From positions 24,020,266-24,084,265 of the forward strand of contig OX387197.1 in assembly GCA_947561715.1 (NCBI GenBank): a stretch of 64,000 nt of DNA. The letters run 5' to 3'. Position numbers and translations under genes: made by a program. Source of the stretch: Ascidia mentula. Lineage: Eukaryota > Chordata > Ascidiacea > Phlebobranchia > Ascidiidae. Positions 1-12,843 of this stretch are shown one piece after another (the first letter of the stretch is position 1; each line of letters opens with the position of its first letter). The notes under the pieces were generated by a model. It ran no database searches, had not been told where the DNA came from, and was given only the letters and a program-made list of their open reading frames with translations.

Positions 1-1444
1 TGCATGCGGGTTCCCGCAGTTGCCATAGCGCCCCGGGGACTCGCTATCAATGTGTTGGGAAAACAGCAGCGGCGGCGAGCGGTGGCCATTATACCACGTT
101 GCCGGGCGGAGGATCGCAGATGGCAGAGAATGGAAATGGAAGGTTGTAAAAAAGTTGTCGCTCCGCTGTCGGGCCCTTTTTATGCGCTCGCCAATTTCTC
201 TAGGTTGTAAATCAACGATACCGCTGTCGTTACATGTTGTTCTGCAGCAGCCGAGGGGCTTATCTCCGGCAGTGTGAAGACAGCGCAGACGCGTGCTCTC
301 GGTAAAGCATTTAATCAGTTGTTAAGAAAAATTTGCCACGCCGAGACGTACTGGATAAGACATTAGCTGCTGTACCGAAGTGCACCAGCCGCGTTTTAAA
401 CGACTGATATTAGCTACCTTTGCTGGTTCGTTTAACCGGACCTTTCAGAGGCTAGTGTGGTTCAACAAAGCGTTAAAATCGTTTCGAACGTAACTTATTG
501 TGTTCGGAGATGCAAAGCACACATACAAGCTAGAGGTCAAACACCGCGTGGAATTCGGCCAAAATGGAATTCCAAAGCGATAAAATATTGACATTGACTT
601 GAAAAGAGCGAGGAGTCGGGTTGAGAAAGTTGACAAGCTCGCGGGTGGAAAACATGTTGAACTTGTAACGAATTCGCGAGATTAAGTGGACAATTACGCT
701 CGATTCGGGGTTCGCGTGCGCGACATCGGGCTCCCGCGCAGCATGGCGTCGTGGGAATGGCAACAGTGGCGGAGAGGGTTTGTGTCGACTCTCCAACTCG
801 CTGCTTTTCACACCCAGCTGGATGCGCGGCGAGCGAGAGATGCGGAGAAAAAAGCGCGAGGCGCGAATGCCTACCGTCCTCGAACGTTGTCGCATTGTCA
901 GAGAAGTGAGGGGTAGGCTGGCCGCCGGACGTGTTTCGTATCTTCTCCAGTTGTAAGTGTTGAAAGATTTAGTGACAGACGCGGTGTTCTTGATTTTGTG
1001 TAGGCGTTGGAAAGATGAGGCTTGCTGCATTGTCTTGAATGCAATTTCAGCAGTTTATCTAAAACAAGATATAAAGCCAGTTGCTTCTTGGCCTTTGCCT
1101 TAGGCGTGGCGTTGAAGAAATTTCAAACCGCAAGTGGTATAAGGTTGTATCCCTTGTAATAGCTAGGATAGTTTACATTAGAAATGGGAAATATGTCTGG
1201 TTTTAGGTCAAGCTTCTCTTTTTATTGTGATGGCATCAGTGGGTGAAAGTTTAAAAAATGATGATCTTAACGATTCTTACCTTCTTGTTTTCGCAGTGCA
1301 TTGTAACTGTAGCATAAGAAGTATTTTCTTGCTTGATCGAGCTTCCACAACCAGGCAAAACTAGAAACGAGTGGATTTACGTTTGCCAGCAAAAGGATTT
1401 ATTATTTTTCCCCCGTCGATAACGAAGATACTTCAACGTCAAAC
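1..1444 (+). promoter_or_regulatory. Upstream region and probable 5' UTR of Wnt5
   Basis: This stretch precedes the Wnt5 start codon. It is GC-rich for this window up to about position 950 and more AT-rich after that. I see no exon of another gene: the longest open frame (530-1030, minus strand) has no recognisable domain and looks like a by-product of the base composition. The transcription start cannot be placed from sequence alone. An in-frame upstream methionine for Wnt5 was not found. The role as promoter and leader is inferred from position only. Confidence 0.45.
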
Positions 1445-4400
1445 ATGCGTCTGATCTCCCGCGGATGTCTGAAATTTTTCCCGGTCTTCGCAGTCATGGC
1501 AGTTGTCTGCCTGCCGAAGGCGCATTCACATTGGTGGTAAGTGTTGTGGCAGAATGTAACAGCTGTACGCGCGGAATGCTGAATTCAATTAAACTTTACA
1601 TTCAAAAAGTAATTATGTCAGCGGTTTGACAAAACGCGCGGCGTGCAGATCTAGTTTGTCATCTTGTAAATGTCAGCAATTGTTACCGCGTATTGTGTGA
1701 CAATATCCAGCGAAAGGCTGCCGAAACACTAATTGAAAAGGCGGAAGGACTTCTTTCATGTAGCTTCAGAATTGTTTTATTGTCGAGGCGTCGGTCGCGT
1801 TTACCTTCCAGTAACTCGCCTCTTTCGAACAATGAGAGTCACTATGACATCACAATGCCTTGCAAACGCGCTGGGGACACCGCAATCGCCATGATTTACG
1901 TTCGATCTGCCCCCCTGGCATGGCTGCCTTATTTGTTTGCGCAAGCACGCGGAGATATGCCAGTCGGTAAACTGCGGCTGGCTCAAAGCTCCTTGGATGT
2001 GGCTGGCGCTGTAATCGTATTTCGGGCAGCGTCGTGATCTGTCCCAGGTCTCGACAAAGACGCGCTTTGGCGCCATCAAGCGTTTTGTAAAATGCAAGTC
2101 TGCAAAAATCTGTGCATCACGAGATGCAACAAAATCACCAACTTTGTAACACGAACGTCCAAAACAGCAGAGACAACAATTTATGACTTTTATGAGTAGC
2201 TTACTTAAATGATAAAAAAATGTGCGACTATTCGGAATAACTTTTGCCCTCGATTTTGAGAAGTGGATTGGACTTCCATTCAATCGGATTGGCGCAAAAT
2301 GATTGATTTGATCCACCCTATTTATACTGTGCAATGAAAGCGTCGTGGCCGATTTCACGTTTGCTCAGCCTTGCGGAGTGCGAACTTCTTAACCAGCGAA
2401 CGGGAACGCACGGAGCCAAATACCTAAAATCGGCTGATGGGACTTTGTTTGTACTCGAGACCTCAAAGCGCCGAGACCTCAAAACAAATACGCTACAACA
2501 TGTAGTTTCAGGTTGTTGGCGGTAATATAATTTAAACTTGGAGTTAAAACGATCCTGGGAATTGCGTGGGTGAAACGACAGAACCAAATTCCTCCCTTAA
2601 AACACTAGATATTGTTATAGACCCGTGGCTTCGGGGGGACTTGAAATTCGACGTAAAATCGGCCCGGCGCACCCCCCTAAGACGCCGGCTGGTCGCGGGT
2701 CGTCAAGTGTCTCCCAGAAATGCGCCAGGCAATAGACGAGGCCTTGTGACATCACAAACCGTTGTCATCGCGCGTAGCTATTTTTCGGACTTTACAGCGC
2801 TCGGAACCGGCTCAACCAATTCCTAATATAGATAACCTAGACTGGGCCTGCATTTTACCGTTACGTGACTGAAGGCATGGTTTGTGCATCTATGGTTGAA
2901 ACAATCTCCTCTAAGTTCGTCCGTACCGGGTGGCTGGGCGTCGCCGGAAGGTTTTGCGTGTAGAAGAGGGCGTTGGGGTTGAAACGGCAAAACAGGCTCT
3001 TGAGATTGTTAGCTTGGTTTGGACCCACCAAAGCACACGAGCTCCATATATGGATGTTGCCCCAAAGTGTGTTTTCCCAGAGCTCGTCCACTTTGCTATA
3101 TTAAGACAACGTTTTGCAAATCTTTTACGAGTTGCGTTGATAATTGATAAAAAACGAATGATAATTTTGATGCAACTCCTTGTTGTTTGGTATACCTTTG
3201 CAGCCGATGTGTGTTAAATTCAGTGCCTCGCCCTGATACCAACCTCTTGTTCCAACGTAAGTGCTGTAACGTAATTCCATGTTGGGTCGCCGCATGAGCT
3301 TCAGGCACATGCAAATCCCTCGGCGGTTTACCATCAGCGGCGTAAAATATCCTTCCAATGCAGGGCAAAATTCTGCGACGCGCAGTTAACCTGTTTTCCC
3401 ACCCTAGAACAACAAGACTTGCTCAGCGTTCTCGCTTGTCACGGGCAAACGGTAGCGCCGACAGACGCACGTTTAAGCTTGCGCTGGCTTACTATCACGC
3501 ACGACCCTTATCTCGCGGTGAATTAACTTTTCCCAAACCTAAACCTCCCAAGTTGTATCTGATTTCGTGCGGTTAAGGGAAGCATTTTAACACAAGTGCG
3601 TCCCAGTCGAAATCGAGCAAGGTTCAATCCTCGAACTCTGACCGGGTTCACGTTTGCGATGACGCTACACATTCTTGACGCTTTAAAAAACTTCCAATAA
3701 GGGACAATAGCGTTTGTTATGGTGGTGCGAATTGTTTCTATCGGCGGCAATGTAGCCTGGGTATTTCGCTTCTTCAAACCTCTCAGCCCGACCGATTCCC
3801 CAAGCAGAATTCCATCGATATTAATATTTGTATTGCGCGATCATAAAACGTGGCACCGGCGCCTTCCTAGTCGTCTGCACCAATCGCCCAACCCGCCGAT
3901 ATCTTTCCCCATCCGTCACGTGAAAACGTTCGTTGTCCTGTTTTTGGATCCAACGTCTCAGCAGCCAGCGACTCACCGCTGGTGATATTAACAAGTTGTG
4001 GAATCAAAGACTGCCAGCAGGATTAAAAAAGTTTGGCGATCCCCGGTTTTCCGCCAAGCTGTCGCGAGAATGCTTCTAGAATGCGAGAAAGCGACTCACA
4101 TAGCCCTGATTGCGTGCGGCGGCGGCGTTTAATTTCCCACACTTGCGGTACGCTAGCCTACTTTCGCCTGTTGCCGCGGCCCTTTGTTCTCGAGCAGCCG
4201 ATCCACAGACACGTCTTGTTTGCACACCTCCAGAGCACACCCCCACCGTCAGCTGCCCGCTGCGTGACGTCACAATTACGGAGATGCCTTGCTGTTGTCA
4301 TTAACCCGAATTTCGGTTGGTGGGTGTGCGCGATGGTTTAGCGACAGTTGCCGTGTCGTGGGAAACGTTAGTACCTTGTTACAATTGGCATTGACTTTCC

Positions 4401-7400
4401 CTCACAGCGCTGCTGAGTTTTTGTGTCGTTTAAGTGGGAACAATAACATGGGGGAGATATAATGGCATGTCAGCCATTCGGCGCGATCGCGTGTTTTTGC
4501 GCTATCCTGGAAATGTCAAGCCAATTGTCGCGTTTTCAATTCTTGCTCCGTCGTCGATGCCCCTGTAATTGCGACTCCGACCTTACAGCGATAACGCCTT
4601 CCGTCAGTTTTTGCCTCCAAAACGCCGCCTTCAGTTACAAATTGTCGCGGTGTTCGCGTCATCAGTGCGACGCTTATTGATGTGCGGAGGCTATTTTCGT
4701 CCCGTAATGCAATTTTAATTGGTCGTCCCTTTACCGTTGCGTCACGTAACAGCGTAGGTTTGGGCTTCAAGCTTGGGCAATTGTATATCTCGCCGCAGTT
4801 GCTTTGGATTGTTTAAGTGACTTTAAGCGCAAATGTTTCCGCCGCTAAATTCGGTGTTACTTGCTTGTCGATCCCGCCGCGTCGCGAGGCGCTGGAATGT
4901 GTCTGCGCGATGACTTAAACTTAGAGCTTCCCTCAAATTAAGAACTTACCCTGGGAATCACGAGTTTATTTTTCCCATTCGAGTTACACAGCAACGGGCT
5001 TCCATCCAAAACATACGCGACCTGCTCGCTTGTTTGGGTCCCGAAGTTTGCGGAACCTCGCGACGGATGAGCTGAGTTTACAAGTCCGTGTCAATCGCCT
5101 CGTTTCCACTACAAACACGACAAAACGCGGCCGCACGCGAAACTTCCCATTGCTTCCCTTTCAGTGGCGACCATCTGTGTTACCCGCTTTCCTGGTCTGC
5201 GAACGTGAACTCCAATTAGCCTCCGCAATATAAACTTACCGCAGTTACGACGTTTCTTTTGTGTTTTGCGGCATTTAGCATTACCTCAACTGCGCTTGGC
5301 ACGAGACAGAGCGGCGTAATGGCATTAACTTGTGGCTAGATTAATATTTATGCATAATTTTGTAGTTATTGGAAACATGTTTATAGTTTACCTAGGTTTG
5401 AGATTTGAATTTCATGTTAAGCCTTCTGTTATATTATTTACGCTGTGTAATTAAAAATTTTTCGATTAAAAAACTCGTTATTAACTTTTGTTTTCTTTTT
5501 GATTTCAAGGTCCCTGGCCACAAGAACTTTGATGTTGGGCTCCAGCTCAGTGGAAGAATGCGACAACGAAGTCGGATTCTCTGATTCGCAACGCCAACTT
5601 TGTCGCACCTACCCCAACCACATGAAGTATGTGAAAGACGGCGCCGAGAATGGAATCAAAGAGTGTCAGTACCAATTCCGTGGCAACCGGTGGAATTGTT
5701 CGACTGCCGACAACGACATTACCGTCTTCGGAAAGGTGTTAAAGATTGGTAAGTTGAAGTTCAAGAGTTTGTGGATTAATGGTTTGAAGTTAAAAGCACC
5801 AACCTCATACGCAACTGTATAGCGTATCTGCCACATGACTGCGTAAGCGGCACGTCGTAGGGATTTTTAGGTGTTTGGGGTTATCAAATTTGCTTGTTAA
5901 AAATAGTCGGAACACTCTGCGTCACATTCAAACAAATGCAAAATTCGTAGGCGGGAAAATGCCACATTTGTTTGCCGCCAGGTTTTAGGCTTGACCCGAG
6001 CTAGGTTTCAATTTTAAACGGGCTTTGAAACTTGCCCTCGGTGACCCGGAGCACCACACCAGTGGGCGCTTGTTTGAAACCGCGTAGAAAAGCGGCTGTT
6101 TGTTCTGTTTCCTGCGCGGAACCCCATGTTTGGGCGACTCTTTCAGTCGACGAACGTTGATCTGTTTTGGGGGCAACTGTTTTAGGTTCTGCACTGCGCG
6201 CCTGAGCAGAAAATTTGACCTCACGCCAGTCTGTTGCAATGGGTTAATGGAGATTTTCTGGTCGAAACTGTTTCCTCCAAACTACGTCTGCCATCGCCGG
6301 CGAGCAGAAATCGCATTTCTGTGAGCCAGTGACACGCAAACGAGACAAATTTAATGAGTTCTTTGTCGACAAACACCCTGCGCGCGTAACTCGACCGGCT
6401 CAAAGATCAGTACTGGAACGCTTGGTCGGAATGCGGAGTTTCGGTAATTTGTTAAACTCGTGACGTTTGGCGTTACATTTGGCTAGGTTTATGTGTCCCA
6501 TGTGTCCCAGCATTTCGCATACGTTTACAAAGTAACTATTACCCTTGAAAAAAACGCCCAAAAACTACAGTACACTTGACATTGCCGAAACGCATATATA
6601 ACCTCAGGCACCGGTCGCGGGCCCTTGGGCCTGTCAATTAACGTAAACGGACTTGCGGGAGTTAAAAGATGGGCGTGGGCCCCGTCGGAAGTTTCCAAAG
6701 CGTCGAGTGATGAAATGTCGTCGGGCAACGAAACAAACAAGTTCACGAGGACTCCAAACCCTTCTATCAGTGCCCGGGGTTTAGGCTTAGAGGCAGAAAA
6801 CACAAAAGCGTCGCGACTACGGCAGCTCAGATCTCTAAAAATAGCTTTGTTCACGTCATGTACCTGTAGCCCGCGACCCGCATTGGCCCCAAGTAACAAA
6901 CACGATCGTTTTAGCAGGGAGTGAAACTGATTTAGAGAGAGTTGTTGATGTTACGGACTATTTTTAGTTGCGCGACGACAAAACCTTCCCCCGGTGTTGT
7001 CGACATTAACGCATTCGCCCGCGGATCACTTACTCAAAAGCGTCTGAAACAAAGGGGATTAAGTCACCATGAGGAAGCGCGAGGGTCGTAGATCGCCTTC
7101 CGCGATTGAATTTCAAAACAGCGCGACGACCGAAGGAACCGGCAACCCTGTCTTGAATCACATGCAAGCTGCGTTTCGAATTATCTCCGTGGCGTTCAGG
7201 TGTTCTGAGTCCCGCGACAGCCGGTCGGTTCGCGCCGCCTATGAACCCTGGCAAAGCAAGAAAGCACCTCGGCATTTTAATTCCTGTCCTTAAGGAAGGG
7301 AGGTAACCCGGGTACGGTTACACAGCCTGTCACGGGAAAACGGTGACTCTTTTGCGGTTCAACGCCCTCTATCGAGTCGAGACATTAGCGGTTGCCCAAA

Positions 7401-10400
7401 TATTTATCCCCTTCAGACTCCCCGTGTCGTTTTGTTTCAATCGGTTTCCAGCAATGTTTGCAACGCAAACGTCCACAAACAAACATTTGCTATTTGAAGT
7501 TCCGCTCGTGCCCCTGGCGTTTTGTAAACTCCGCTGAATAATGTATAGAGCCTCACCTTTGGAATTTGATGGAACCCTGGAGGTTATGACTACTATGAGT
7601 CAAGGTCACCCAATCGCGTAACTGGGTTCGTTTTTGCGTGACAGCTACCGAATCAAATTGGCCTCTTTCGCACCGCCGACCTTAGCACGCGATAAGATGC
7701 AAAAGCGTTCAGTCGAAAGCCAAGTTCTCGCGGTCTTATTGTGTGAAGGCTCATTAGCGATGCTTGCAAAATTCTCGCGGTCTGGTGCGATCCAATGGGC
7801 GCCTTTGACCAACCGCCGCGATGAGCTGCGAAATAGGATGAGGAACCGGCAGCTGTTTGCGCTCTTTTGCACGCGATAAACTTTCCTCGTTGGAAAAGAA
7901 TTTTTTTATTGCATTTCGTTTTACGTCAAACCTCGATGAAGTTTACCCAGTTTATGAATTTATGTTACGACAACAGCAACGCATTTTGTAAAAAGATTTG
8001 CGACGGTCGCATTAACAGAATGTCGAGAGGTCAAATTATTCGAAAAGCTGTTGTCGCGGCCTGGGCTCGCGGTTCCTTTGTAGTTTATTCCACATACACA
8101 GCACGGATGCTTTGAAGTGGCCCCGGCGCGTATCTCGCAGTGCTGTCCCGGCGTACGCAAGGGTTCCGCAAGTTATTTCCATCACCACTTTCTCACTTAA
8201 TTCTGGCAGCTGTCGGCTCACTCTATCGGTGGTTATTTACGCTCATCGGCCGGTAATTGCCATCTCAAACCAGGCCCGCTTGGAATTGTTTCCCATCCCG
8301 AGCGTAAACAAAGAGCCTCCGTCGGCAACTGCATGTCGTTAACGGCCTTGTGACTTTATTTTGCAGGAAGCAAAGAAACGGCGTTCACGTATGCAGTGGC
8401 GGCTGCAGGAGTTGTCGTCTCGGTGGCACAAGCATGCAAGAACGGTCTGCTGAGTGAATGCGGGTGCAGCACAGCGACAAGACCACGGGGACTCAGCAAC
8501 AACTGGGTAAGTGACGAAAACTGTGGAGAAAACATAAGGAAAAATTGGTAGTTCGCAAATAGTTATATTTCACTTAAAACTGCATTGAATCGGTCCGCTT
8601 TAAAAGCGTATCTGTTTTCACAATATAGTTTCCGAAAACTACTTTTGCTGGAACGCGAACGCTAATTTGTTTGGTTCTTCTTTTCTAATACAATGTGGAG
8701 GACATAAATTGAAGTTCTTTTATGCGTTTACGAAGCTTGAAAAGTGTGTGATAATTTGCTGACCTACATTGTGTCAAAACGTTTTGTTAATTTACCATTC
8801 CATTTCTTTAGAACTGGGGCGGGTGCGGTGACGACACCGACTACGCTTACGGCTTTGCGAAAGAATTCATCGACGCGCGCGAACGCGACACCAATCCATC
8901 CAACAAGTCAAAATACAAGGCAAGAAAGCAGATGAACCTGGTGAACAACGAAGCCGGACGTTTGGTAAGTTGGACCAATATTACCTGATTGATAGGGAAG
9001 GTCGAGATATTGAGAAGCTCATGGCCGGAACCACGAGCGGTATTCCCGGCGGATACTTTCTCCCGATGCCGGCATGCGATAAGCGTGGAGTCGTGCGCCG
9101 CTAACGAGCGTTTCATGTGTTTTCGCACACAAAAGCCATGCGTCTAATCGGGTCGCATTAGTGCAATCGCAAAACTTATCAGCAGAAATTTGTGTCAGCC
9201 GGCACGCCCGCCTATTTGTAAGCCATGACGTCGACCTACTTGCTAGATTACGTCATGAGCACGTAAAAGTGAGCTGGTTCCACCGTGTATGTGGACACAG
9301 CAATGGCTTAAGGGATCCAGAGAGTCTTTGGTCAGGAAAAATACAAACCACTTTCTTTCGCCTACTGATAAGGATCGGGCACTTTAAGGACACCGACGAG
9401 TCCCTCGCACTACGGGAGGCGCTGCGAAACAATTCACCTCATTGTGCACGGGCAGTGCAACTTCCGTCCGCCTTGATCGCCGGTCACTTATCTCCCGTTT
9501 CAACAAACACGTCGACAGGCTTGTAGTTCAACCAGCGCTGAGAAATCTGTGCGGATACAAGTTCGATCCATTAGTGATTACGAGACCTGCTCTTTCCATT
9601 GTAATATCACCGCGCCATCGGCAATGTGATGACCTCAGTGAACTTCAATCGCGGATCGACCATAAAAACGTTTCAACCCTAAGGCTTTCTGAGCGATCAC
9701 AAAACTGTTCCTGGGATTAAGTGTGAATCGATGAAGTTGTTAAGGAACATTTCGCATGCAGAAATCGATGGATTAAAGATATTGAACCCGCGTCAACTCC
9801 AATTCTGGAGAAATCCCTAAATTCGTTTTGAACAGCAACCAATCGATGAGCGCTGAAACGGACGATAACTTGTATAAAAAAACGTAGGCTGTTGGAGAAG
9901 TCCCTCCCCTTCGCGCTCATTCTAGTACCATTACATCACTGAATTTGGCGACAAATCGTGTTTTCGGCTGTTGCCTGGTGATAAGAGATAGACGCCCCGT
10001 CTAAAGTCGGCAAACCTTCATTGCACAGGCGATAGAATCGGCGCAAATGCCAAGCACGCCGTACGTAACAATGACCACAGTGTGTGACTGCAAGCGCGCG
10101 TATTGACGATACGATCAATTCAGACGATATCAAATCTTGATGAGCGCATTCGAGTTACATTTCTAAGCTTTTAGAGCTTCCACGTCGCCCATTTTCCTGT
10201 CACTCGACGTGATGGAGATCAGTCTATGCCCCGTTAAGCAATTATCACTGAGCTCTCCGTGGCCCCGTTAATGCGTTACAGGGAAGGGATTGAAATTAGG
10301 ATAAAAGCAAATGCGATGTTCAGCGTCGGTCTTGGGTAATTCGTTGCACCGCAAACTTGATTAGAAATGTCATCTATATTATCGCGAAACTGACAAAAAC

Positions 10401-10995
10401 ACATGCCAAAAACACATTGCTCACATGCGTCAAGCGTCGGAGATTGTAAACACGACACGAAAATCAAATCACCTTTGGGTACCGCGTGGTTTCATGTGCA
10501 ATAACAATATGTTTTCTCTTTATACAGATTGCTGTAAGATCGAACGAGCCCACATGCAAATGTCACGGTGTGTCCGGATCCTGCAACGTTCGCACGTGTT
10601 GGATGAAACTCTCCGGCTTCCGGGAAATCGGCAACAAACTCAAGACCGAATACAACAGGGCGATCGAGGTGGTTGCCAAGAGACGAGGTCGCAGAAACAT
10701 GGAGCTGATCCCGCGAAAACGCAGCGACACCATCGGCCCCACCAGCCTCGTGCACTTGGAGTCGTCGCCCGATTACTGCGTGAAGAACCGCCGCACAGGC
10801 GTCAAAGGCACCAGGGGCCGAGAGTGCAACGTGAACTCCAACGGACCCGACGGTTGCGGGTTGATGTGCTGCGGGCGAGGCTACCGCGTCGTCCACAAGG
10901 AGATCGTCGAGAAGTGTAACTGCCACTTCCAGTGGTGCTGCCACGTGATCTGCGACCAATGTCACCGCAACGTGCAGCGCCACGTTTGCAAGTGA
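1445..10995 (+). CDS. WNT5: Wnt5 secreted signalling protein
   Basis: Secreted lipid-modified ligand of the Wnt family, normally acting through Frizzled and ROR/RYK receptors in cell polarity and convergent-extension signalling. Coding exons: 1445-1536, 5510-5748, 8367-8506, 8812-8964 and 10528-10995, giving 363 residues in one frame with GT/AG at every junction. The start at 1445 opens a hydrophobic signal peptide (residues 1 to about 28, ending near KAHS). Family marks: [15 protein letters not shown] in exon 2, the Wnt5-typical ETAFTYAV stretch in exon 3, NWGGCGDD and [11 protein letters not shown] in exon 4, and CHGVSGSC in exon 5, whose serine is the acylation site in Wnt proteins. The C-terminus carries the cysteine-dense MCCGRGY and HFQWCCHV blocks. 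I count 24 cysteines after the signal peptide, the usual complement. Introns 1, 2 and 4 are long (about 4.0, 2.6 and 1.6 kb). Assignment to Wnt5 rather than Wnt7 or another class rests on the exon 2-4 motifs. Confidence 0.95.
1537..5509 (+). other. Wnt5 intron 1, large and GC-rich
   Basis: Intron of about 4 kb between GTAAGT at 1537 and TTTCAAG before 5510, phase 2. It has no recognisable exon or transposon. Base composition is visibly richer in G and C than the introns to the right of 11.7 kb. It contains a perfect TGACGTCA palindrome at 4265-4272 and two related TGACATCACA sites near 1844 and 2747. A first intron of this size in a developmental signalling gene may hold enhancers, but that is inference. 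Confidence 0.6.
4265..4272. promoter_or_regulatory. Perfect CRE/ATF palindrome in Wnt5 intron 1
   Basis: The octamer TGACGTCA, the consensus for CREB/ATF bZIP factors, followed by CAATTACG. It lies in the GC-rich first intron of Wnt5. The match is exact; its use in regulation is not shown by the sequence. Confidence 0.4.
5749..8366 (+). other. Wnt5 intron 2
   Basis: Intron of about 2.6 kb, phase 1, from GTAAGT to TTGCAG. It continues the GC-rich composition of intron 1. Short open frames occur on both strands but none matches a family I know and none has paired splice signals. I see no dispersed repeat in it. Confidence 0.6.
8965..10527 (+). other. Wnt5 intron 4
   Basis: Intron of about 1.6 kb, phase 0, from GTAAGT to TATACAG. 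Several open frames on both strands reflect the composition. No domain, repeat or RNA gene is recognised. Confidence 0.55.
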
Positions 10996-11715
10996 AGAAC
11001 CGGCCGCTAGACGACACTGTGGAGAACACTTGCGATTGAGCGACACGACTCAAAAAAGGGACGGGCTCGGCTTGGGGCCTTGCAAGCGACCGACCCGAGG
11101 GGCTAAAATGTTTAGCGTTTTTGTACAAACCGAACTGTCTACCTCACAAGCACACGATCCCCAACGATCCGCTGGCTGCGGCGCTATCGCGAGACAAACA
11201 AGGTTCCTGACGCTCATCCGGGAGATGGCGCTGGCTAGCACTTATTTATTTCCTGCTCCTTGCGTCAGGATTTGAAACGCCGATATGTTTTCATTATTCA
11301 GCGCAGACATGACTGGTTTTCCACCCCACACCCCACATACAATTCGTGCGCGCGGGAAACGGCACATCACGTGACATTTGCGCCTGGGTAAACATACGAC
11401 ACGCACCACTGACACCACTGCCACACACTTGCACCGAAGCTTCTGTCACTTCACATTTTTATTTGTTTTTTTTTCTTTTCTTTGTATTCACAACTGTTTT
11501 TTTGGTTTCATGCGTTGACGTATCGAAAAATGACGACGGGTGGTGGACAAATTTTCGTCCAGTTTTAACGTGTTTTGTTTGTGCGATTCCCAACCAACCT
11601 GTGAAACAGGATTTGGACGGAATAATTGAGAAGGTCGCGATGGTTTTTTATGCTCGCCGCAGAATGAGCGGATTTTGATCTTGTTTTTGTGTTATTTCGT
11701 TCGAAGGTTTATAAA

Positions 11716-11721
11716 ATTAAA
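11716..11721 (+). terminator. Probable polyadenylation signal of Wnt5
   Basis: Variant hexamer ATTAAA preceded by an AT-rich stretch. No better AATAAA occurs between the Wnt5 stop and this point. The cleavage site itself is not visible. Confidence 0.35.
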
Positions 11722-12626
11722 AATGTTTTACATTATAACAGCCCGTGTTTGTTTCATGCGTGAATCCAGCATATCTAGCTTACACGATTAGTTTCCTCCC
11801 AAGAAACATTGGGATCAACCCAGACCGAATCCATCATCATTAAAGAAAAAACAAACTTAAAACTATGTTTACATTAGTTTAAGCTTTACTGGATCAGTGT
11901 TTGAGCTTAGTTTTTTTACGTTGCTTCCGTGTAGTGAATTCCGTAGAAACTGATGATGCCTTTACAGGGCGAAATATATTTTTCTGATATCAAACATCTT
12001 AAGAGCTGTTTACCAGATTGATCTTTACAGTTTGCACTCAGCAACTATGACTAATGAAATGAAGTGTTTGCAAGCTGTTTGAATTAATAACATAAATTTA
12101 TTTGCATCGTTTTGAAAAAGACAGAAAAAAAACAGATATTGGCTGAGGAATTTGCAATTAATTAAATCACAGCAAAAAATAAACATGGAATTCTCGATTT
12201 GAACTTAACATTGGAACGAAATTGAAACGTTCGGATTGTCAAACGAGTTGGATAAACAGCTCCAAGTATAAGTATACGATTAAATACTATCCACTGTGTC
12301 AGGGGAGGCATCAGGTTCTGGTTTGCAACAAGGTCTGTTAAAAGTGGGAAACAATTTCAGTGTACAGCATTTAGACAACCAGTAACGTGGGAATGACTTC
12401 TACGGGTGCATAGAAGAGAATGAATGGGAAGTGCGGTAATTTTTGACGTGACTACAACACTGCGATGAAGAACTACACAACACTGACTTATACAAGAATA
12501 CCGACTGGCAAACACGTTATCAACCAAATTGCGAATCTACAAAAAAACTACTTTTTGTCAATTGATTGCGAAAACTTTGTACACGGTGTTGGCAATGTAT
12601 TGTAACACTACACGTTGAAAAAAAAT

Positions 12627-12632
12627 TTTATT
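12627..12632 (-). terminator. Probable polyadenylation signal of ABCG2
   Basis: AATAAA on the minus strand (plus strand TTTATT), about 210 bp downstream of the ABCG2 stop codon at 12844-12846. Confidence 0.4.
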
Positions 12633-12843
12633 TCTATGTTCTTATGGATTTTCAAGCAAAATATTGAATGTGTGAAATTAAGAAGAACGAACAAGGGTTC
12701 ATCTAATTGCATCTATAACATAAATTCTCCTGACAGTGCAGTAACCATAACAGTACACAAACAATCAAAACAGCTATAGTAACACATATCGACAAAACTT
12801 CTTTGCTTCCTCATCCACACGAAACGGCCCGAACCTGTACATT

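Larger units (their letters stand above)
10996..12843. other. Tail-to-tail gap between Wnt5 and ABCG2, with both 3' UTRs
   Basis: Wnt5 (plus) and ABCG2 (minus) converge here. A plausible Wnt5 polyadenylation signal ATTAAA lies at 11716-11721, about 720 bp after the stop. For ABCG2 the reverse complement of AATAAA occurs at 12627-12632, about 210 bp beyond its stop, with another near 12097. GC content drops noticeably around 11.7 kb. There is no further gene. Confidence 0.5.

Noticed and set aside
530..1030. Minus-strand open frame of 166 codons upstream of Wnt5
   Set aside because: No domain, no splice context, and it lies in GC-rich sequence where long chance frames are common.
1801..2358. 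Minus-strand open frame of 185 codons in Wnt5 intron 1
   Set aside because: Composition-driven; the product has no domain or regular pattern.
3600..3660. tRNA-like T-arm (GGTTCAATCCTCGAAC)
   Set aside because: No matching acceptor stem, D-arm or anticodon arm could be placed around it.
10492..11046. Minus-strand open frame opposite Wnt5 exon 5
   Set aside because: It is the shadow of the conserved Wnt5 exon on the other strand.
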